Source of the DNA: Areca catechu
Taxonomy: Eukaryota > Streptophyta > Magnoliopsida > Arecales > Arecaceae
Direction: 5' to 3'
Assembly (NCBI GenBank): GCA_021397845.1
Contig: CM038048.1
Location: forward strand, 30,998,727-31,062,726
Length of the DNA: 64,000 nt
The notes under the pieces were generated by a model. The model searched no databases and had not been told where the DNA came from. It saw only the letters and a program-made list of their open reading frames with translations. Positions 42,939 through 54,660 of this stretch are shown here, in pieces. The translations under genes and the position numbers were made by a program. The first letter of the stretch is position 1. The number at the start of each line of letters is the position of its first letter.

Positions 42939-45900
42939 GTATGTCTTGCAACCAAAAATAAAAGAAGAATGTGGTATCTGGACAGTGGTTGCTCAAGGCA
43001 CATGACTGGGGATGTGAAGCAATTCTCATCACTAGTAGCTATAAATGGTGGAAACATTACTTTTGGTGATAATGGAAAAGGTAAAATCATCGGAATTGGT
43101 AAAATCCATATCACCCCTAATGCTTATGTAGATAATGTATTACTTGTTGATGGCTTGAAGCATAATCTTTTCAGCATTAGTCAGTTTTGTGATAAGAATT
43201 TTAAAGTAATTTTTGAATCATCTTTGTGCATGGTATCTAGTCTATATGTCGATGGCATCAAGTTCACTGGTCATAGGCATGGAAACATTTACATGGTTGA
43301 TCTTGATGATCTAGCCATGGAAAGTGGTCAATGCCTAGTGGCTAGGGAAGCCAAGGCAAGTGAAACTAGTTGGCTTTGGCATCGCAGGCTAGGGCATGCT
43401 AGTATGCATTTGATTTCAAAATTAAGCAAAAAGAATCTTGTAAAAGAATTGCCAAAACTAATATTTAAAAAAGATAAGATTTGTGATGCATGTCAATTTG
43501 GAAAACAAACTAAATCTACTTTCAAACCTAAAGGAGTAGTATCTACTACTAGACCCCTTGAATTATTGCATATGGACCTCTTTGGACCAACCAGAATAAC
43601 TAGTTTGGGAGGTAAGAAATATGAGCTAGTAATTGTAGATGATTACTCACGATTTACTTGGATAATGTTTTTAGCTCATAAAGATGAAACGTTTTCAGCT
43701 TTTGTTAAATTTCATAAAAGGATTTCAAACGAAAAAGATCTCACTATTGTTTCTTTGCGTAGTGATCATGGAACTGAATTTGACAATCATGATTTTGAAG
43801 TTTTTTATAATGATAATGGTATTAGTCATAATTTTTCTGCACCTAGGACACCTTAACAAAATGGGGTGGTAGAAAGAAAAAACAGGACTCTTGAAGAAAT
43901 GGCACACACAATGCTTTGCGAAAATGATTTACCTAGATATTTTTGGACAGAAGCCATTAATACTTCCTGTTATATTTTAAATCATGTTTTAATTTGACCT
44001 ATTTTGAAGAAAACACCATATGAGCTTTGAAAAAATCGAAAACCTAATCTTAAATATTTTCGTATATTTGGTTGCCGTTGTTTCATATTAAACAATGGCA
44101 AAGACAATATCAGTAAATTTGATGCCAAGTCAGATGAGGGGGTATCTTCTTAGGATACTCTACTTCTAGCAAGGCATACAGGGTCTTCAACAGAAGAACT
44201 CTTCTAGTTGAAGAATCAATTCATGTAGTGTTTGATGAAACTAACAAAAAATCATCTAGAAAAGAAGATTCTATTGATGATGAAACAGGTACAAAGAAGC
44301 TTGAACAATTGACAATCAATGAAGATGTGCCCAAAGGAGATGATGATCAAGAAAATGAAGATCAAATTCAAGAGATCAATGCAACTTTACCAAAACCTTT
44401 ACCTAAAGAGTGGAGGTATGCACACGGACACTCCAAAGATCTAATTATTGGTGATCCGTCAAAGGGAGTAAGTACACGCTCTTCTATCAGAAATGTTTGT
44501 GATTATTTAGCTTTTGTTTCTCAAATAGAGCCTAAGTCAATTGAAGAAGCTGAAAAAGATTGTAACTAGATTAATGCCATGCAAGATGAACTAAATCAAT
44601 TTAAAAGAAATAACATTTGGACTTTAACTGAAAGACCCCCTAATGTTTCTGTAATTGGCACAAAATGGGTTTTTAGAAATAAACTTGACGAACATGGTAT
44701 TGTAACTAGAAACAAAGCTAGACGTGTTGCTAAAGGCTACAACCAGGAAGAAGGGATTGACTTTGATGAAACCTTTGCTCATGTTGCTAGGCTGGAAGCA
44801 ATTAGACTTTTACTTGCTTTTGCTTATTTTATGGATTTCAATTTATTTCAAATAAATGTTAAAAGTGCCTTTTTAAATGGATTTATTGAAGAGGAAGTTT
44901 ATGTTGAACAACCTCCTGGTTTTGAAAATCATGAATTTCCTAACCATGTTTTTAAATTGCATAAAGCATTGTATGGTTTAAAGCAAGCTCCTAGAGCTTG
45001 GTATGATACATTAAGTTCATTTTTTATGAAGAATGATTTTTCTAGAGGTAATGTAGATAATACATTATTTTTGAAAAAGAAAAATGATGATCTCTTAGTA
45101 GTACAAATCTATGTAGATGATATTATTTTTGATGCTACTAACGAATGTCTTTGTTAAGAGTTTGCAAAGTTAATGCAGAGTGAGTTCGAGATGAGCATGA
45201 TGGGAGAACTCAACTTCTTCCTCGGACTCTAAATTAAGTAAACCAAAGAGGGGATCTTCATCAACCGAGCCAAGTACACAAGGGAAATATTGAAAAAGTT
45301 TGGGATGGAGACTACCAAACCAATAGGTACCCCTATGAGCTCTTCATGTAAATTAGACAAAGATGAATGTCGTAAATCAGTAGACCAAAAATTATATAGA
45401 GGCATGATTGGTTCATTGCTATATCTAACTGCCAGTAGACCAGATATAATGTTTAGTGTTTGTATGTGTGCACGTTTTCAGTCTGCTCCTAAAGAATCAC
45501 ATCTCTTAGCTGTAAAACGTATATTTAGATACTTATCTGGGTCAATTGAAATTGGTCTTTGGTACTCTAGAGAGTCATCATATGAATTGATTGCTTATTC
45601 TGATGCTGATTTTGCTGGGTGTAAACTTGATCGTAAAAGTACTAGTTGAACTTGTCAATTCCTAGGAGTTAATTTGATTTCATGGAGCAGCAAGAAACAG
45701 AATTCGGTTGCTCTATCTATGGCAGAAGCCGAATATATAGCAGCTGGAAGCTGTTGTGCTCAGATTCTATGGATCAAACAACAACTTGAGGACTTTGGCA
45801 TCAAACTAACTAAGACACCCATAAGATGTGATAATACTAGTGCAATCAATTTAACGAAAAATCCTGTACAACATTCAAGAAGCAAACATATTGAAATAAG

Positions 45901-46057
45901 ACATCACTTCATAAGAGATCACGTTCAAAACTCTAATATGTTGTTAGAATTTATTTGTACTGATTATCAATTGGCTGATATATTCACAAAACCATTTAAT
46001 GAAGATAGATTTTGCATGATCAGAAGAGAATTGGGAGTCATTGACCCTTTTGCTTGA
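42939..46057 (+). pseudogene. pol: D3 Pol, degenerate
   Basis: All copia Pol domains are recognisable: DSG protease, HRRLGHASM, integrase, YVDDIIF RT motif, YSDADFAG and ADIFTKP RNase H region. It has many lesions: stops at 43854-43856, near 43996 and 44028, at 44567-44569, 45155-45157, near 45230 and 45238, and at 45647-45649, and a two-base insertion near 44140 that changes the frame. Most stops are C-to-T or G-to-A changes relative to D2. Non-functional. Confidence 0.92.
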
Positions 46058-46734
46058 AACTCTTCAATTTCCTTCAAAATTCCTCAAAAATGATTTATAA
46101 ATTCTCAAACATATTTAAAGCTTCTCTAAGAATTCATTCTAAATTTTATCAATTTTTTTAAATTTTACCAAATTTTATTTTGACTAGTTTATTTTCGGAG
46201 GTCGACACTTAAAATTTCAGAGGTCGACACTTGGGGTCGACCCCTGAAATTTTTGAGAGGTCGACACTTGGTCGAAAAACCTACTTTTAAAACCCATCCG
46301 TGAGCCCTATTTCCTCCATTTCTTTTCTTTTTCTCCTTCGTGTGGTCCCCCTCCAACGTTCCTAAGCTCTGAATAGTGGATTTCTAACCCTCTCCCTCCA
46401 CTTTTTGGGTAATCTTCTCCTCCCCTCACGGTTTCTCTTGGACCAAAACGGTTTTTACCGTGTTCCTCATTTTTGGGCAACCGTAGGTTTTTGCCTCTAT
46501 TTACCCTCAATTATCGGTTGATATTCGATTGAAAACACTCATTTCTTCCCTCCATTTCGTGCATTTCCTCTATTTGCTCTCTTTTTTTTCAATTTCACAA
46601 ACCCTCACTTACCTTTTCACGGTTCCTTCATGTGCTCAACCGTGAATTCCTTTTCTCCTCTCCAAATTCTTGGTTCTTCTTTTTCTTAGCACTGCATTAT
46701 CCTACTTCTCCCTAAATTACCCTCTTCCATCCAT
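46058..46734 (+). other. D3 pol-ORF3 spacer with GTCGAC repeats
   Basis: Four to five AGGTCGAC-type units lie at 46197-46270, followed by a C/T-rich leader to the ATG at 46735. The layout is the same as in D1 although the leader sequence has diverged. No gene is seen. Confidence 0.6.
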
Positions 46735-48497
46735 ATGGGTCCAAGGAAGCAGTTGGCTATAAGGAAAAGGAAAATGGAACAAGGCCAAGGTAGTACTGAG
46801 CGACGAAGAAAGGCCAGACATGAGCGTGAGCCGTCCCCAGAGGAACCTGCACCAATGCCAGCCAGCTTAGTACGGAAGAGCATTACGAGTGGGAGACGTG
46901 TGGATATACCCTTCTGGGATCAGCATCACTTTTTTATAGGAGATGTACTGAGAGATGTAGGTCTGGTTCACTTCTGCATGATGACTGAGAGATTCTACCC
47001 AGACCTCATTAGGGAGTTCTATGCATCCATGGCCACTGATGGCATTGGATGGTCTGCTACTATTCGTGGGATCAAGATTCCAGTGACACCGGAGGACATC
47101 AGTCGTGTTTGGAGGATTCCACTTCATGGCACAGCCACCACTACTATCAGCGACCGAGAGCGCACCTTCAGATGTATCTTAAAGCGTGAGGATGTTAGCG
47201 GCATTTTCATAGTAGCCGCTAACCAGCTATCATTGGAGATGAGAGTGCTGCATCATATCATCGCCCACATCTTGATTCCAAAGAGCGGGAGGTTTAACTT
47301 TATTACTGAGCGTGAGCTAGTGTTGATGGTGTCCCTGAGACAGTGGACTCCCATCAACCTTCCCAGGATCATGCTTCAGTAGATGGGAGAGGCAGCATCT
47401 CATAGGAGACTAGTTTAGCCATATGGAATGGGGCTGACACAGTTATTCAGGGAGTATGGAGTATCATTTGATGGTATACCCTTCAGTCAGCTACAGTATA
47501 CTGACACATACGGAGAGAAATCCCTGCATAGGATGGGATTTTGACTGATTGGTGATCGTTGGGTGCGACGGGAGTCTGGCCAGGAGCCAGATGAGGAGGA
47601 GGAGATTCGAGCAGCTGAGGCAGGGCCTTCAGAGCCTACTGATCATGGTACACCTCCTCGTCCAGCACCAGAGTCAGAGACTGCGGAGCCTGAGCCATTC
47701 ACGCCACCACCCTCATCAGCTCCGGCACCTCTGCTACTACGACACCACAGAGGACTACAGCGAGCACATCGAACATTGAGCAAAGAGTGACTGATCACAT
47801 TTCAGAGGTCCGGACAGAGATTGCTGGTGTACGACAGGAGCTACATGGTATGCGGATCCACACAGACATGCACATTGGAGCTCTCTCAGCTACTATCGAT
47901 ATAGGATTCCGACAGATCCTCAGCTTACTGAGATTGGCATTGCCACCAGGGATTGTAGATCCGATAGTGCCTCCTCCACGTTCTGATGATGATGATGATG
48001 ATGACTCCAGTGGCTACAGTGACAGTGATGGAGATCAGCCTGGAGCAGGTAGCTCTGATGTTCCACTTGCTGATCCGATTCCAGATATTCCCCCTTCTGC
48101 TGATCCTCCTTCTACTGATCTTCCTAGTACTGATCCTCCAGCTACAGATGTGCCAGTAGATACTGAGATTACTGAGACACTCTTTGAGTCTATTACAGGC
48201 ATTCCAGATGATAGACATGAGCATACAGAGACTGATATTGGTGATCCCACTGCTTATGAGCTTGTCAGCAGGCACACTCCAGCTCAGTCTACTCAGCATA
48301 CTGATCCACCTACTCCTACTGCTACTACTTCTGTTAGGAAACCTTCAGAGTCTTTTCCACGGACCTATAGATCTCGTAGGACTACCCCTAGGTCTGGTCC
48401 CTCTCTGAGGACTCGGAGTCTCACTCATAGGACTCCAAAATCCTCATCTAGGATCTCAGCTCCTATCTCTTTTGATGTACCTTCTGATGAGGAGTAG
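46735..48497 (+). pseudogene. D3 third ORF, degenerate
   Basis: Homologous to D1 ORF3 over its full length: basic start MGPRKQLAIRKRK, IPFWDQHHFFIGDVLRD, helical segment, Asp run, basic Ser/Arg tail. It is broken by TAG at 47380-47382, a TAG near 47415, a TGA near 47542 and a one-base loss near 47735. The conserved architecture in two distinct D copies supports ORF3 as a genuine protein of the family. Confidence 0.85.
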
Positions 48498-49078
48498 CCT
48501 CATAGATTTGCTTAATATATGATGTTTACTGAGGTACTAGTTTGCTTTGTATGTTCTGATGTATCAGTGTTTTGTGCTTACAATGTAAGCAATTTTGTAA
48601 TTGAATACATTCATTTATATATTTATCTACATTATGGTATTTTACTGTCTGATGCCAGCTCTTAGCATTTATCTTTTTAAACCCTCAAGTTAGATGTCTT
48701 TGCTATATCAAATACAGAAATTGAGGAGGAGCATGTATTTTATGCAACTAAGTACTTCATTGCAATGGAACATAATTTTCTTTAGTATATCTTTTACTAC
48801 AAAGAATGCACTTTTTGATTCTTGATAAAAAGGGGGAGTATAGTAAAGTATATATGGTTCTTATGACTCTTTCATAGAGTAGAGTAAAGCTTGTATGGTT
48901 CTTAACTTTTTGACTCATGAGAATGTTTTCACAAAAAAGGGAGAGTAGATGAAAAGTAAATTTTTATGATATACTCATATATGTGAGGTTTCTTTGAAAA
49001 TTTTTTAATGCTATATTTTGCTTTTGGACTTAATTGCATATATACTGAAGATTTTGTCATCATCAAAAAGGGGGAGAT
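48498..49078 (+). other. D3 3' untranslated region with two purine tracts
   Basis: AAAAAGGGGGAG occurs at about 48827-48838 and again at 49065-49076 beside the LTR, as in D1. Otherwise AT-rich and non-coding. Confidence 0.75.
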
Positions 49079-50516
49079 TGTTGGCTTTGGCTCCTTAGTT
49101 TTGATGATTAACAAAAGGTTGAGTATATGTTTGGACTAATGTTTCATTTCAAGATAAAGTTTTAGGCCTTAGGTTATTCAAAAAGAGTATCAAGAGTACA
49201 ATGATGAAACCAAGCTTGCTTGATTTGGGAAAGAGCTCTTCTACCTTAAACAAGATCAAATTTCTCATATTGGACCTTCATATTAAGAAGTAATTGACAA
49301 AAGAAACAAAGGCCTAGAGAAACTCAAGCATGGCACGCACCTCTCCAGAGTTTCAGAAAATTTTAGACCAGAAGTCGACCTCCAGAGGTCGACACCTTGC
49401 CAAAGGTCGACCACCAGAGGTCAACTCATGAAGAAAAGAAAAGTTCAGCAAGGCCGGCATGGCAAAATTTCAGTGGCACGCTTCAAAGGTCACCACCTGA
49501 GGTCGACACCTGTCCAGAGGTCGACACCAGAGGTCGACTCATCACCTGAGAATTCAAACTGGACAGAACTATGGTTTTCTGGATTTTTGCCTAAGATAAA
49601 CTGGAGGTCGACTCATGAGGTCGACACTTGACCCAGAGGTCGACTCATGAGGTCGACACTTGAGGTCGACTCATGGCATAACGGCTAGTTTTTCTGAACT
49701 TTTGATTTGATTTCTAACGGCCATATTTTTGTTTCTAACGGTCTTGTAGAGTTGTTTCAGCTTGAATGAAGTATTTAACCTCCACCTAACTTCAAAAAAG
49801 TAAAGGAGACAAAGTGAAAAAGAAGAAAGTAAAAGTACAAAGCTTTCAATCAATCCTAAGCCAAAAAGAGAGAAAATCCAAGAGATTCCTTAGCCAAAAG
49901 CTTTCCATTTTTTAGGAATCCAGCTTTCAAGTCTTTGGCATTTAGTAAGGTCCAAGATTCCAAGAGGAAGACTTAAAGAGTCTCCAACAAGAGCTACATC
50001 GAATTGTTTTTTGCTCAAAAAGGAGTTTGTCTTGTTTTTATTCATTGTATTCATACTCTATTTGTGCTGGCCTAGTTTCAAGGGAATTTGAAACTAGTGT
50101 GAGGTTTGTTGGTGAGCCAATTGATAAAATCAACTAGGGTTGCTTGTAAGCCCGAAGCCAAAACAAGTGTGTAAGGTTTGTTGGTGAGCCTAGGTAACAA
50201 AACCAACTTAGGTTTTGACTTGTGAGCCTTATAAAACAAATCGGTTGTAATCTAGAGAAGATTATAGTGAAAATTTCCAAGTGGAGCTTGGGGAGTGGAT
50301 GTAGGTGCTAGGTGCACCGAACCACTATATGTTTTGTGTGTTTGCATTGCTTTACTCTGTATTGCTCTTTAATTATTGTTATCTTTCATTGCTTCCGTTG
50401 CACAATTACTTGAGCACTATCACTCTTCACATTTGAAATTGATAGCACATATATTGCTTTATTTTTTAAAAAAGACCCAATTCACCCCCCCTCTTGGGCA
50501 CCATATCTGGGCAACA
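49079..50516 (+). repeat. Element D3 3' LTR
   Basis: 1438 bp ending GGGCAACA and followed by TGAAG at 50517-50521, the exact copy of 40374-40378. This perfect TSD shows D3 is a single 10.1-kb insertion. Confidence 0.95.
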
Positions 50517-51597
50517 TGAAGCCATCATCCTTAACTCCAAATCTTCAAGAGAACCTACAAAGTAACAAAAGTAAGGTCATGGGAACAAGAAATGGAAGGA
50601 AAATGAAGGAAGCAAAGCAAAGAAGAGAAGGGTTTTTGAAGAAGTGCTGAAACTAGGCGGCATCACTTGGTTCTTCTTCTTGGAACTCATAGGAAACCTT
50701 GGTAGGAATGCTTGAAAGCAGCAAATGGATTTCTCACCCTCTCCCTCAAGGAGTGACCTAGCTCTAAGACTAGGGAATCAAGAAACTAAACTAAACTAAT
50801 GGGCATCTCACCCTCTCCACACTCAAGGAGCAAGACTAGAACTCGACAAGGAGAAAAGGAACCAAAAAAGACTTCAATTCATTTCAATACTTCATGCTTT
50901 ACAAGGGGGAAGGCTTGGCCATATTTATAGGCCAAGGAGCTTCCAGAAAATTTGGCCAAGAAGTATTAAAACATAACTAATCCATGAATTAGTTATGCTA
51001 ATTACATGATTATGTAGCCTTAACTAAAAACTAGTTACAACTTCTAACTAGAAATGGTCAGTAACAAAATTTGGCTACAACAAACTTCCATGTGCTGCCT
51101 CCTTAACTTGCCATGTGTCTTCAAGGGATTCCTCCATGTGTCCTTAATAAAAGTGATCTTCCAAGTGGCGGCATGTGAAGTCTCCACAAGGATGCTTCCA
51201 TGTGTGATCAAAAGGGAACTTCCAAGTGTCATAAGGAGATGGCGCCCAAGGCTCTTTCAAGAGTACTTCAAGTGGTGCTCTAATAAACTTGCAAGTGGCC
51301 AAAGAAAGAAGGTTTGATAATCTCCCAAGTGGCACAAAAAAAATATTGCTTGACAAAGGTGTCGACTCAAGGACAGGTTGAGTCGACTCAAGGTGCATGA
51401 GTTGACACTTGAAAATTGGGGCTCTCCTTCTTGAGTCGGCTCATGGAAGTAGCTTCTTTTGCTTGAGTCGACTCATGAAAATTGGAACTTTTCTTCTTTA
51501 GTCGGGTCAAGGAACTAGAACCTTTGGAAAGTGAAACTAATTGCAAAACCAAAGAGTGTCAGTTTGCAACCTTTTCTTCCTGCCGATGTCCCTATCA
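50517..51597 (-). repeat. Solo LTR H, part 2 (D3 right TSD, then the rest)
   Basis: It continues the LTR from 40378. On the minus strand it starts TGATAGGGACATCGGC at 51597 and has TATAAATA at 50930-50923. T runs at 39973-39977 and 51598-51602 may be its TSD, though a T5 duplication is weak evidence. Three GTCGAC-type palindromes occur at about 51360-51475. Confidence 0.7.
50923..50930 (-). promoter_or_regulatory. TATA box of LTR H
   Basis: TATAAATA read on the minus strand within CCTATAAATATGGCC, at a position comparable to the TATA box of element B. Confidence 0.5.
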
Positions 51598-52022
51598 TTT
51601 TTCCTTTCCCCTTTTTTATAACTAAATTTTGAAGGACTTCAGGGCCTGTCGGGAGTCCTCACAGATGTAAAGGAGAAACTTCATTCAATGCATATATAAT
51701 ATTTTGATGAGGACTTTACTTCTTTTCTTTGTATTTAAGTTTTTTGAAGGACTTCTTGGCCTGTCGGGAGCCTTGACTAATGTTGAAAGAACTTTGATAA
51801 GTGAACACAACTCTTCCCAACTGATGTATCCCCTTCCTTTCTCATTTTTTCTTTTCCCCTTCTCTCTTTTTTTTTTACTTTGAAGCATTTCCAAGGAATC
51901 TTCTCAAACTATGAAGGACTTATTTCTGCAATAGAGAATAAGCCTTACTCGATTGACGAGCTCTATCTTGTTCTTCTTCCTTCAACGTTTCCTCTCTTTT
52001 CATGATAGGAAGATAGGCTCCA
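51598..52022. other. Continuation of the pre-insertion host sequence
   Basis: This lies between LTR H and element E and should follow 39977 in the ancestral sequence. It contains two copies of a GAAGGACTTC...GCCTGTCGGGAG motif about 105 bp apart (around 51632 and 51737) and pyrimidine-rich tracts. No coding content is seen. It may be 3' sequence of the element that carried the coiled-coil ORF. Confidence 0.5.
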
Positions 52023-54660
52023 TGTTGGTTTTCTAGGGTTTCGATGGCATAGCGAAACAATGGATTTCAAAAAATTTCTTTCTTGAAACTCCAAACAACT
52101 TGAAATCCTAAGCCCAAAATCCCAAATTCATTACAATTAACAAGTCATGCAATTAGGGTTTGGAAAAATACCTGGAATGATAATTCCTTCTTCTTTCCAC
52201 TAGGCACATAAGTGCATGCTATCCAAAGGTGATCCACACAGGAATGAAACCTATGAAGCACTCCTTAGTAGGTTGCTTAAACTATTGGGACTCTTCTGAT
52301 GGCTTTTCTTCTTTTGGTAGCCTCTCGTTTCTTGCTCAGACCTTTTCCCTCCAGTAGAGCACTCTGAGCCCTTTCCAAAACTCTCTTCACTTTCACTTAC
52401 ACTTCCTAATTCACTTCCTGAAACCCTTGTCTTAAAATGAAGTACTTGTCTTAAGACAAGACAAGGGAGGAAGAGACTTCCTAATTCACTTCCTGAAACC
52501 CTTGTCTTAAAATGAAGTACTTGTCTTAAGACAAGACAAGGGAGGAAGAGACAAAAGGAGAGTGTGGCAGAGTGTGAGTGTAAGAATGCAGGAAAGAAAG
52601 GATTTGTGATGCCATCAGCCTAAACACTGATGGCTTTTTATAGGAGAGGGGGAGGTGCCAGATAAGCCCTATCATCAATCTTTGATCTATCCAAACACAG
52701 ATCAAATAAGACCCTTCACTAAGAAGAAGTCTTATCATGAAAGGTCAAGACCTTTCATGCGCCAAAAGCCTCATATCCCTAATGTCTAGATAATGTGGCC
52801 CACTTATCTTGATGCCATGTGGCATGTAACTAGCAGGGAGGTGGTTTACATGGTGTGGAATGAAGTGACCCTTCCAAGAGACAAGTTCCTTCATTGTGAA
52901 AGACTCTTGGATTTAAACTATTTGCGGTTATCATGCAGGGATGCAACCCTTCATGTGCGTGCCATCTTAATTCATCGCCCCATCATTTATTTCACCGGTA
53001 ATATGCCATATCAAATGGATAAGGGATAAGGCTAGGGATTCCTTTCTTCATCTAGAAACAAAGTCCCCAAAGCAGAAGGACTCTAGGTTCTTTTCTGCAC
53101 GCCAATGGCTACTCTTCACTTGTCGGTCAATTTTCTCCATGCCATTTCCCAACTTTGACTAGTCAAAGACCATGAAAAATGGGTGTCATATGAAAGGGGA
53201 TAAAGCATAGTTTTTCACCTCATAAGTGATTAATAGGTAGAAGGACTCTTGGTCCTTCGTGCCCCTTTAATTGTCGACCACTTCTTTTGGCGCCAAGAGT
53301 CCCATGCCCTCGGGACTCTTGGTATTTGGAGCATAAAAGCCATGAAAAATATCAGATAAATTTTGATAAATTCATCCCACTTAGGACTCAACCTAGTTTA
53401 GGTTTTTCATAAATTGGTTAGTCCATTTAGCAACCTTTTATACCTAATTCAATTGGGTTAGGAGTTAGGTTAGCATACATATGATAGTGTGTAATCTAGC
53501 TAACCAATTAGGATCCCATGACCCTAATAAAATGCCAATTGAATTTCTAGGTCAATTTCCTAATGTGTGTGACCCTTTGGGTTCCACATCTAGCTAGCAA
53601 TAGGTATAGGTCCAAGCCAATTCAATCTAATCGAATTCAATTTGACCTAATTAGGTCAAATTGAGCTGACCTAAGTTGCCAATTTGAACAAGCTTTCGAA
53701 TTGACTCATGAATTCAATCCAATTGATTCATGAAAATCCACAAGACATGATTGATGTTAAGCATCATGTCATAGCTATTCGGAAGATGAGGAATTTGGTA
53801 AAAAGTACCAAAATACCCTTCAATGAAAAGTTACCGTGCAATTCAATCCTTCGATCTTCCTATATCTCGATTAAGTGATGGGCATGGATAAATGTCAAAT
53901 CCTAGTACTTAATCATGTTGAATCTCAATTCGATAATGAAGACTCAATCAATGAAAGATTAGGAACCCTATCTAATCTCATCCTGCTTTGATCAAATACT
54001 TCCTAAGTCATCATTCGAAGAGCTCACACGAGATAACTTCTTCTCTCACTAGGAGTGATCGATTTCTTGTTGACCTACTCATTACCTTCATATGTAATCC
54101 ACCATATCTAGAAACACCCAGCACGTGACTTAATTATCATAAGTTGGTATGCACCAAAACATGGATTTAGTGCACAAGATACTATGGTAGTCTCAGGTCT
54201 AAGGATCACATGCACAACTCCCATTAAGAGAACATCTTTTGATAAGTAAGACTTCCATTTGATATTTTCTTGTCAGATCAGTTTAGTGGACTCATAACCT
54301 AATGAGTACTTATATCCTTGTATTAGTGTCTCTACACAAGTGGTTATGAAACCAACCACCCTCTCCATCAAGCATATATAGGATGTGCTAGTCTTTCCGG
54401 ATTCATCGATCCTCGAATCGATTATCCAACGACTAGGAACATTTTAGATTAGGGTTTATAGGAACTTAGGTCTCACCATTATGATCTCCATCATAACCCT
54501 AATCAATTATCCTAACCTATGGGATTCATCATAATCTTGATAAGATGCAGCAGTATGATGAATCAAAAGATGCCTTTTATTGATAAATAATATCATACAT
54601 GAGTTGAAAGATCATAGAAATGCCCTTACAATGATTGGCTTTTAGGGCACCATTCTTTCA
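52023..54660 (-). repeat. Element E 3' LTR (Ty1/copia, minus strand)
   Basis: 2638 bp, unusually long. In window orientation it begins TGTTGGTTTTCTAGGG and ends CATTCTTTCA. The first 790 bp match the E 5' LTR at 59428-60141. A purine tract, read GTGCAAGTGGGAGAT on the minus strand (54675-54661), adjoins it. CTCCA at 52018-52022 should be the TSD; its partner lies beyond the window. Confidence 0.9.
52401..52550. repeat. 75-bp tandem duplication in E 3' LTR
   Basis: Two perfect adjacent copies starting ACTTCCTAATTCACTTCC, each with the inverted repeat CTTGTCTTAAGACAAG. The 5' LTR has a single copy near 59806-59880. Confidence 0.92.
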
